DNA of 5,554 nt from Polynucleobacter meluiroseus (lineage in GTDB: Bacteria > Bacteroidota > Bacteroidia > Flavobacteriales_D > Crocinitomicaceae). The translations under genes and the position numbers were made by a program. Numbering within the stretch: position 1 is the first letter of the stretch; each line of letters opens with the position of its first letter. The notes beneath the pieces are model-generated. The model searched no databases. It was not told where the DNA came from and saw only the letters and a list, made by a program, of their open reading frames with translations. Below, piece by piece: positions 1 through 4,524 of this stretch. The stretch spans positions 1-5,554 of the forward strand of contig CALQBB020000080.1 in NCBI GenBank assembly GCA_943328715.2, read 5' to 3'.

Positions 1-43
1 AACTCTCCACTTACAGGAGGTTGAAAATTTCGAATGCGGTCTT
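1..43 (-). pseudogene. Displaced C-terminal reading frame of the CCA nucleotidyltransferase (apparent 1-base deletion)
   Basis: After the Lys405 codon (41-43) the annotated frame reads T-A-F-E-I-F-N-L-L-stop. If one G is restored between bases 41 and 40 as read on the minus strand, the frame becomes D-R-I-R-N-F-Q-P-P-V-S-G-E and stays open to the window edge. This matches the IRNFQPPVSGE motif I recall after the HD region in Bacteroidota CCA-adding proteins. The simplest reading is a one-base deletion, either a real mutation or a sequencing or assembly error. The rest of the C-terminus, roughly 50-60 residues by family length, would lie left of base 1. Both readings were seen directly; the family motif is from memory. 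Confidence 0.8.
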
Positions 44-1255
44 TTCTTCCACTAATTTTAATTTCTCTGAAACGAGTTCGAAGTTTTTCTTGTAGCGTTT
101 GACTTTGAATTCATTTTTCGAGGTAATATCGGCATTGCACAACAACATTAAGTCTTCTACATCGTCACCAGCTTCACTCAGTAAGCGTCGAACTGCAGAA
201 TCGGTCACAGAACCTTTTACTAAGGAAATTGGACGTAAATGTAGTCTCACCAATTTTTGAACATACTTCATTTTGTAATCCAATGGCAAGCGCAAACGAG
301 TAAAAATTCTCGGAACCATTTTGGCTCCTAATTCTTCGTGTCCGTGGAAGGTCCAGCCAGCAACGGCGTCGAACCGTTTTGTTGGTGGTTTCGCAATATC
401 GTGAAGGATCGCTGCCCAGCGTAACCACAATGAGTCGCTGTTTTGCGCAAGGTTATCCAATACTTCTAATGTATGGTAAAAATTGTCCTTATGTGCTTTT
501 CCGTTTCGTGTTTCGATGCCGTGTAAGGCAATCATCTCAGGGAAAAATTGGTGCAATAAATCAGTTGAATTCAATAGTTTGAATCCACGTGAAGGCGTTT
601 CGGTGAGGATGATTTTATTCAGTTCCTCTGTGATTCGTTCTTGAGAAATGATTTCCAGGCGATTGGCTTGTTTTTTCATTGCCTCCAAACACGTTCGCTC
701 AATTTGAAAATCGAATCGCGTAGCAAATCGAATGGCTCTCAACATACGCAAGGGATCGTCACTGAAGGTGATTTCGGGTTCCAATGGAGTACGAATGATT
801 CCTTTTTCGATGTCCAGAACTCCGCCAAATGGATCAACGAGTTCCCCAAAAGCTTCCGTGTTGAGTTTTAGCGCCAGTGTATTGATGGTAAAATCTCTGC
901 GATTTTGGTCATCCTGCAACGTTCCCTTTTCCGTAATCGGTTTTCGGGAGTCACGAGAATAGGATTCTTTGCGTGCGCCAACAAATTCAACATCCAAATC
1001 TTTGTAGCGAAAATGAGCGGTTCCAAAATTCTTGAAAACGCTTACTTTTTTGACGCGAAGTATCTTGGCAACTGCTTCTGCGAATTCGGGTCCATCCCCA
1101 AGAACAAGGATGTCAATGTCTTTTGACGGACGTTCCATGACAAGGTCACGAACGAATCCACCAATGACATATGCGTCAAGGCCATGTTCCGTCGCACACT
1201 GCGATACAACTTTAAAAACGGGATGTTTTAATTTTTCTGCGTAATTCGATGACAT
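11..1255 (-). CDS. cca: CCA tRNA nucleotidyltransferase / poly(A) polymerase family with HD domain, C-terminus frameshifted
   Basis: This protein likely adds or repairs the CCA 3' end of tRNAs in the cytoplasm. Counting from the ATG at 1253-1255, the class II nucleotidyltransferase motifs are visible: GGFVRD at 32-37, the metal-binding DID at 46-48, RRDFTINTLA at 119-128 and DPLRMLRAIRFA at 167-178. An HD-type phosphohydrolase region follows, with H261, LHDIAKP (H285, D286) and HGHE at 304-307. A TTG 9 bases further upstream (1262-1264) would add three residues, but it lies inside a promoter-like motif, so I prefer the ATG. The frame stops at 11-13 after 414 residues, shorter than the roughly 470 I recall for Bacteroidota homologues. 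Residues 406-414 look wrong, whereas another frame restores a conserved-looking tail (see next entry). The gene lies 42 bases downstream of the RRM gene in the same direction. Poly(A) polymerase activity cannot be excluded, but CCA addition is the usual role. Confidence 0.9.
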   Translation of the reverse strand: MSSNYAEKLKHPVFKVVSQCATEHGLDAYVIGGFVRDLVMERPSKDIDILVLGDGPEFAEAVAKILRVKKVSVFKNFGTAHFRYKDLDVEFVGARKESYSRDSRKPITEKGTLQDDQNRRDFTINTLALKLNTEAFGELVDPFGGVLDIEKGIIRTPLEPEITFSDDPLRMLRAIRFATRFDFQIERTCLEAMKKQANRLEIISQERITEELNKIILTETPSRGFKLLNSTDLLHQFFPEMIALHGIETRNGKAHKDNFYHTLEVLDNLAQNSDSLWLRWAAILHDIAKPPTKRFDAVAGWTFHGHEELGAKMVPRIFTRLRLPLDYKMKYVQKLVRLHLRPISLVKGSVTDSAVRRLLSEAGDDVEDLMLLCNADITSKNEFKVKRYKKNFELVSEKLKLVEEKTAFEIFNLL

Positions 1256-1261
1256 GGGGCG

Positions 1262-1269
1262 CAAAGGTA
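1262..1269 (-). promoter_or_regulatory. Candidate Bacteroidota -7 promoter element for the CCA gene
   Basis: The minus strand reads TACCTTTG, an exact match to the Bacteroidota TAnnTTTG -7 motif. Its last base lies 7 bases before the A of the ATG at 1255, so a transcript started here would have little or no leader. I see no clear TTG-type -33 element at the expected distance. The element sits between the RRM gene and the CCA gene, so the CCA gene may have its own promoter in addition to read-through. Confidence 0.5.
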
Positions 1270-1297
1270 CAACGAAAGAACCGAATAGCGTTATCTG

Positions 1298-1903
1298 CTA
1301 TGCTAAATCCTCGTCGTCGTCTTCGTCGAAATCGTCTTCTTCATCATTTTTATGGAACGAAAACAAGTCTCCGTCGAAATCATCATCATCATCGTCATCA
1401 AAAAATCGATTGGCTTTCCCACTTTTTTTGTAGGCATCCATTTTAGGCTTTTTGGAACGATTGTCGGAATCTGAATCTCCTGGTTTTTTATCCTTATTGA
1501 GTTTTTTTCTCGGCTCCATTTTGAGCGATTCAAGTGGAGGCGTAATGATGGGAGTGTCGGAACCTATTGGAGAACTTGGTCGACGGTCGTCACTTCTTGG
1601 TGTAGAAGGTCGTTGAAAATCATTACCTGAACGAGGATTGTTGTTTGGACGAGTATCTCCACGTTGTTCCGCTTCTTTCACGGCAATGTCTCTACCGTTG
1701 ATCATGTGTCCATTTAAGGAATTGATCGCGTTCATGGCTTCCTCTCGATTGGCCATCTCTACAAAGGCAAAGCCCCTAGATTTACCTGTTTCTCTGTCAG
1801 TAGCGACATTCACTTTGATTACGCTACCATGTTGTTCGAACAATTGTCTTAATTGCTCATTGGTCACTCCAAAATCTAATTTGGCAACAAAAATACTGGT
1901 CAT
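1298..1903 (-). CDS. RRM-domain RNA-binding protein with charged, disordered C-terminal tail
   Basis: A 201-residue protein with one RNA recognition motif at about residues 2-78. RNP2 is IFVAKL (4-9) and RNP1 is KSRGFAFV (41-48), including the aromatic residues that stack on RNA bases. It probably binds single-stranded RNA in the cytoplasm, but the targets are unknown. Residues 80-125 are rich in Arg, Pro, Ser and Asp. Residues 128-165 are Lys-rich. Residues 169-200 are almost entirely Asp/Glu, starting with seven Asp. Many bacterial RRM proteins are only about 80-110 residues with a short Gly-rich tail, so this tail is unusually long and charge-segregated. The ATG at 1901-1903 fits the usual RRM N-terminus and follows an A/T-rich stretch without a strong ribosome binding site. 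The CCA gene lies 42 bases downstream. Confidence 0.92.
   Translation of the reverse strand: MTSIFVAKLDFGVTNEQLRQLFEQHGSVIKVNVATDRETGKSRGFAFVEMANREEAMNAINSLNGHMINGRDIAVKEAEQRGDTRPNNNPRSGNDFQRPSTPRSDDRRPSSPIGSDTPIITPPLESLKMEPRKKLNKDKKPGDSDSDNRSKKPKMDAYKKSGKANRFFDDDDDDDFDGDLFSFHKNDEEDDFDEDDDEDLA
1380..1400. repeat. Short imperfect trinucleotide (ATC/GAT) tract encoding poly-Asp
   Basis: Near-perfect repeats of ATC on the plus strand (GAT on the minus strand) encode the Asp run at residues 169-175 of the RRM protein. A related CGT/CTT-rich stretch at 1310-1345 encodes the final Asp/Glu run. Such tracts can change length by slippage in whole codons, which would alter tail length without breaking the frame. 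Confidence 0.6.
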
Positions 1904-2025
1904 AAATGTTTAAAAAGCAAGGGTTTTACTTGTGTTTACTAGGTTTTAACTCTTCGAAATTAGGATAAATATTTAAAAGCACCTCATTGTTTGGTAAAAA
2001 AGATGTTTTTCTTTTTGCAAACGGA

Positions 2026-2033
2026 CAAAATTA
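2026..2033 (-). promoter_or_regulatory. Candidate -7 promoter element for the RRM gene
   Basis: The minus strand reads TAATTTTG, an exact TAnnTTTG match. Transcription would start near base 2020, leaving a leader of about 115 bases before the ATG at 1903. No clear -33 TTG element is visible. Confidence 0.4.
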
Positions 2034-2131
2034 GGACAATTAATCCGCTAGAAAGCACGTAAAATAAGTCTTTGTGATGGAATATTTTGGATAATAATGG
2101 ATTCTAATTAATTATTTCAAGGGTATTAACT

Positions 2132-2166
2132 ATCACTTAAACAGGCAGATAGAATGTGTTAGTGAT
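2132..2166. repeat. Imperfect inverted repeat / hairpin upstream of the siaC-type gene
   Basis: Arms 2132-2143 and 2155-2166 pair at 10 of 12 positions, including an uninterrupted six-pair outer stem (ATCACT with AGTGAT), around an 11-base loop. It lies about 63 bases upstream of the candidate plus-strand -7 element. It could be an operator or an RNA structure on the minus strand. No T-run follows on either strand, so it is not a standard terminator. Confidence 0.35.
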
Positions 2167-2228
2167 CCTCCACAGAAAAATAAATTCAATTCACACATGA
2201 AAAATTTTAAGAATTATCATCGTTTCCC

Positions 2229-2236
2229 TAATTTTG
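2229..2236 (+). promoter_or_regulatory. Candidate -7 promoter element for the siaC-type operon
   Basis: The sequence TAATTTTG exactly matches TAnnTTTG. A start about six bases downstream would give a leader of about 10 bases before the ATG at 2253. A -33 element is not evident. Confidence 0.5.
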
Positions 2237-2252
2237 ACCCTCTTATTAGGAT

Positions 2253-2642
2253 ATGGACCATTTAGTTATCGCTCAAACAGAACAAACACCGCTTGTCTCT
2301 TTTCTTTCAAATGGATTGATGGAAATTAGTGGTAAATCGATAGATGAAGATTCTCAAGAATTTTGGAGTCCAGTTGTCTCTTGGGTTAAAACCTATAGTC
2401 TGAAACCTTCCACGAAGACCTGCTTAAATTTGTTCATCGAATCGTTGGATACAAGTTCATCTACTGCGCTAGTAGAAGTTCTTTACTTGTTGAAAGAAAT
2501 GATAAAGGAAGGGAACGAAGTGCGTGTACATTGGAATTATGAAGAAAATGACCTGGACATGTTGGAATTAGGCAAAGACATGGAACAACTCACGCAAATT
2601 GGTTTTGAATTCGATGTCCTAAAGCCTTTTCCGCTCGGATAA
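2253..2642 (+). CDS. SiaC-family (DUF1987) regulatory phosphoprotein
   Basis: A 129-residue cytoplasmic protein with the features of the DUF1987/SiaC family. These are the N-terminal T-E-Q-T-P strand (9-13), the hairpin GLMEISGKSIDEDS (21-34), the LDTSSS motif (65-70) and GNEVRVHWNYEENDLDMLELG (87-107, read as a block). In Pseudomonas aeruginosa, SiaC is phosphorylated on a Thr in the equivalent TSSS region by SiaB, dephosphorylated by the PP2C phosphatase SiaA, and activates the diguanylate cyclase SiaD. Thr67 is the likely phosphosite here. No SiaA, SiaB or GGDEF gene lies in the window, so the partner and output are unknown. Length is typical for the family. The ATG at 2253 fits the family N-terminus and follows ATTAGGAT, which is too close to act as a normal Shine-Dalgarno site. 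The next gene starts 35 bases after the stop. Confidence 0.85.
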   Translation: MDHLVIAQTEQTPLVSFLSNGLMEISGKSIDEDSQEFWSPVVSWVKTYSLKPSTKTCLNLFIESLDTSSSTALVEVLYLLKEMIKEGNEVRVHWNYEENDLDMLELGKDMEQLTQIGFEFDVLKPFPLG

Positions 2643-2666
2643 TTCGGACGACAGTGCGAAAATTGT

Positions 2667-2674
2667 TATTTTTG
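2667..2674 (+). promoter_or_regulatory. Possible internal -7 promoter element before the 80-residue gene
   Basis: TATTTTTG exactly matches TAnnTTTG and ends three bases before the ATG at 2678. If used, it would give an essentially leaderless transcript. The A/T-rich setting makes a chance match possible, and the gene can also be served by read-through from the siaC-type gene. Confidence 0.3.
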
Positions 2675-2677
2675 TAC

Positions 2678-2920
2678 ATGCGTTTAATTAAACAAATTCC
2701 TCACGAACGATTTCTGATTCAGCTTCATGCGTACAATGGAAAATTCATTTTATCGATTTCCTTGGACCAATACGAGCAATCATTTAAAGTTTCGGAAACA
2801 GATTTTCCTCAAGTTGAACAACTTGAGTCGCTCATTCAAGGTGCCTTTTTAACAAAATGCATTCAACGCTTTATCGAAATGAGAGGCGATTGGATGGAAA
2901 TTATACACTTAAAATCATAA
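2678..2920 (+). CDS. Uncharacterised 80-residue protein in the siaC-type cluster
   Basis: I do not recognise a named family. The protein begins MRLIKQIPHERF, then shows two or three likely beta strands (about residues 12-40: FLIQLHAY, KFILSISL, QSFKV), followed by a helical half (about 46-75) containing CIQRFIEMRGDW. This suggests a small cytoplasmic alpha/beta domain; there is no signal peptide or membrane segment. A GTG at 2654 would add eight residues, mostly hydrophobic. I prefer the ATG because the family-like part starts there and a promoter-like motif lies just before it. The stop is separated by one base from the ATG of the OmpH-like lipoprotein gene, so the two are likely cotranscribed and coupled in translation. 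From memory, similar short proteins occur in flavobacteria, but I cannot name a function. Confidence 0.75.
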   Translation: MRLIKQIPHERFLIQLHAYNGKFILSISLDQYEQSFKVSETDFPQVEQLESLIQGAFLTKCIQRFIEMRGDWMEIIHLKS

Positions 2921-2921
2921 C

Positions 2922-3518
2922 ATGAAATCACTGATTGTTTCAGCTTCCATTCTTGGAATTTCACTTTTTACTTCTTGCGGTGAGAAACCGGCTCCTAAAA
3001 AGGACACAACGCCAAAAGTAGCCGTTCGTTCTTTGGGTGGATTAAAAATCGCCTACTATTCTAACGATAGCATTAAAGCAAACTTTGCTTACTTCGTTAA
3101 GGAGGAAGGTATCATTAAGAAAAAACAAAAGGCCTTTGAAACCGAAGTAGAGCGCAGAACCAAAGCATACGAAGCGTTTATCACGAAAAAGGATGCTGAG
3201 GCACGTGGTGGACTATTATCACAAAACGAGATAGCGCAAGTTCAACAACGTGCACAAGAAATGCAAAACCAAATCATGCAGTACCAACAAACAGAAGGTG
3301 CAAAAATTGAGGAACTTGCCATGAAATCTTTGGAAACGGTGAATAAAAAAATTGAAGCCTTAGGTAAAAAGTATTGTGAAAAACACCAGATTGATATCTT
3401 GTTAATGCATGGTGCTGGTGGACAAATAAACTACATCAATGACCGAATGGATGTCACAACTGAATTCGTCAACTTCTTAAACGAGAATCAGGCACAAATC
3501 GAAAAGGAATTAAACTAA
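2922..3518 (+). CDS. OmpH/Skp-family periplasmic chaperone-like lipoprotein
   Basis: A 198-residue exported protein. Residues 1-18 form a signal peptide ending in a lipobox-like LFTSC, with Cys19 as the probable lipidated residue. A short Pro/Lys/Thr linker follows. The OmpH/Skp-like region starts at LKIAYYSNDSI (41-51) and continues through a long charged coiled coil rich in Lys, Glu and Gln (about 60-150). It ends in IDILLMHGAGGQINYINDRMDVT (157-179, read as a block), the strand pattern typical of the OmpH C-terminus. Skp binds unfolded outer-membrane proteins in the periplasm. Lipid-anchored versions are common in Bacteroidota, and their exact clients are unknown. One base separates this gene from each neighbour, so it is part of the same transcript as the 80-residue gene and the DUF4924 gene. 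The family call is firm, but chaperone activity is inferred. Confidence 0.87.
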   Translation: MKSLIVSASILGISLFTSCGEKPAPKKDTTPKVAVRSLGGLKIAYYSNDSIKANFAYFVKEEGIIKKKQKAFETEVERRTKAYEAFITKKDAEARGGLLSQNEIAQVQQRAQEMQNQIMQYQQTEGAKIEELAMKSLETVNKKIEALGKKYCEKHQIDILLMHGAGGQINYINDRMDVTTEFVNFLNENQAQIEKELN

Positions 3519-3519
3519 C

Positions 3520-4071
3520 ATGCGTCCAACAGAGTCAAAAAAAGTAGAGAACGTTGCCGAATACATTTTGTATTTGTTTCAAATTGAAGATTTAGTTCGT
3601 TCCCTCAATTTGGATATAGAATTAATAAAATCAAAAGTTTTGGAGCCGGCGATTCGCGATGAGTTCCAATTGAACGAACAAATTTCTTGGTATCAGAATT
3701 TGGTTCAGGAAATGAATAGGAAGGGGCTCGAAAAAGAAGGCCACATCGATGAAGTTCAGGAGATCTTGGTTGAGTTGACGTATTTGCACAACAGTTTGCT
3801 GACCATTATGAACGATGCAAAGTACAAATCCTTGTGTGAAAATGCCCACGAAGCGTTGGAAGAGTTCAAACAAAAATCCAATATGTTGCAACGTCAAGAT
3901 GTCGAAATTTTGATGCATGCCATGTTTATGAAGCTGCAACTAAAAATGCGTCAAAAGGAAATTAGTGCGGAGACGGAAGCAGCATTCGACTTAATGCGCA
4001 TTCAACTTGCATATCTTGCGAGAGAATACCAACGCATGAAATCAGGGGATTGGGATTATTTAAATAATTGA
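3520..4071 (+). CDS. DUF4924 family protein
   Basis: A 183-residue, almost entirely helical protein matching my memory of the Bacteroidota-specific DUF4924 family. Visible features are the N-terminal KVENVAEYILYLFQIEDLVR (8-27), a central helix around EVQEILVELTYLHNSLL (78-94), and a C-terminal region with LMRIQLAYLAREYQRMKSG (158-176). No signal peptide or membrane segment is present, so it is probably cytoplasmic. Its function is unknown. It starts one base after the OmpH-like gene stops, ATG at 3520, and is the last gene of the plus-strand cluster. Its last 12 bases overlap the end of the convergent minus-strand nuclease-fold gene. Confidence 0.85.
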   Translation: MRPTESKKVENVAEYILYLFQIEDLVRSLNLDIELIKSKVLEPAIRDEFQLNEQISWYQNLVQEMNRKGLEKEGHIDEVQEILVELTYLHNSLLTIMNDAKYKSLCENAHEALEEFKQKSNMLQRQDVEILMHAMFMKLQLKMRQKEISAETEAAFDLMRIQLAYLAREYQRMKSGDWDYLNN

Positions 4072-4524
4072 AGATCCCTCAATCGGTAGTTTTTCTAATA
4101 CAGACAAACATTTATTTTCCGTATCCACTTCGTAGTAAGCGTGGTTTAAGCCATTGCTCAACGCAATAAACCTACCTTGCATTTCTTTGTGATACGTCAA
4201 TGCTTGGTACAGCGTATCGACTGAAATGGGAACATGAGGAGCCTTGCATTCTACCAATACATATGGCAGAAAATCTTTATCATAGACCACGATGTCCCAG
4301 CGTTTCGTTAATCCAGCGTATTGAATCGATTTTTCTACGGCAATTCGCGAAAGCGGGAAACGATGTTCTTGATGAAGGTAAGCAATGAAGTGTTGACGAA
4401 CCCATTCCTCCGGAGTCAATTTTATTTTTTTTCTACGAATAAGGCATTGGACGTAAATCTCCTCTTCTTTCCGGCTTAATTGAAGCGAAGTTTTCGGAAG
4501 ATTTAATGGAATAATTGGACTCAT
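4060..4524 (-). CDS. Stand-alone type I restriction enzyme HsdR N-terminal domain protein (HSDR_N_2-like, PD-(D/E)XK fold)
   Basis: A 154-residue protein resembling the N-terminal nuclease domain of type I restriction R subunits, without the helicase part. The PD-(D/E)XK signature is visible: Asp77 in RWDIVVYD, then E92-C93-K94 in VLVECKAP, and a QxxxY motif at Q107-Y111. A helical N-terminal part (about 18-50) includes TPEEWVRQHFIAYL. Stand-alone proteins of this kind are common in Bacteroidota, so it need not belong to a restriction system. No HsdM or HsdS gene is nearby. DNA cleavage is possible from the residues present, but the role is unknown. The ATG at 4522-4524 overlaps the stop of the upstream dehydrogenase gene by one base (TAATG), indicating translational coupling. 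The 3' end overlaps the convergent DUF4924 gene by 12 bases. Confidence 0.86.
   Translation of the reverse strand: MSPIIPLNLPKTSLQLSRKEEEIYVQCLIRRKKIKLTPEEWVRQHFIAYLHQEHRFPLSRIAVEKSIQYAGLTKRWDIVVYDKDFLPYVLVECKAPHVPISVDTLYQALTYHKEMQGRFIALSNGLNHAYYEVDTENKCLSVLEKLPIEGSSII

Larger units (their letters stand above)
1904..2252. other. Divergent intergenic region between the RRM gene and the siaC-type gene
   Basis: A 349-base A/T-rich gap between divergent genes. It contains one exact TAnnTTTG motif facing each way (2026-2033 minus, 2229-2236 plus) and an imperfect hairpin at 2132-2166. A nine-base direct repeat, AAATTAGGA, occurs at 1957-1965 and 2028-2036. I see no convincing open reading frame, tRNA or known riboswitch. 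If the minus promoter is used, the RRM gene has a leader of about 115 bases. Confidence 0.6.

Noticed and set aside
1303..1533. Alternative minus-strand frame through the RRM tail (Met/Thr-rich)
   Set aside because: A shadow of the repeat-like codons of the real RRM gene; it has no domain and composition is dictated by the GAT repeats.
1966..1975. Ten-base palindrome TAAATATTTA
   Set aside because: A pure A/T palindrome is expected by chance in such A/T-rich DNA.
1957..2036. Direct repeat AAATTAGGA (two copies 71 bases apart)
   Set aside because: Short and A/T-rich, with no third full copy or regular spacing; the second copy is explained by its overlap with the promoter motif.
2654..2677. 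GTG start adding eight residues to the 80-residue protein
   Set aside because: The extra residues look like read-out of intergenic DNA and the downstream ATG gives a more natural N-terminus, although the GTG cannot be fully excluded.
3631..3939. 102-codon open frame on the minus strand inside the DUF4924 gene
   Set aside because: Antisense to a well-supported gene, with no recognisable domain or start signal.
4067..4095. Possible terminator: ATTGA/TCAAT stem followed shortly by a five-T run on the plus strand
   Set aside because: The stem is only five mostly A/T pairs and is separated from the T-run by several bases, too weak to call.
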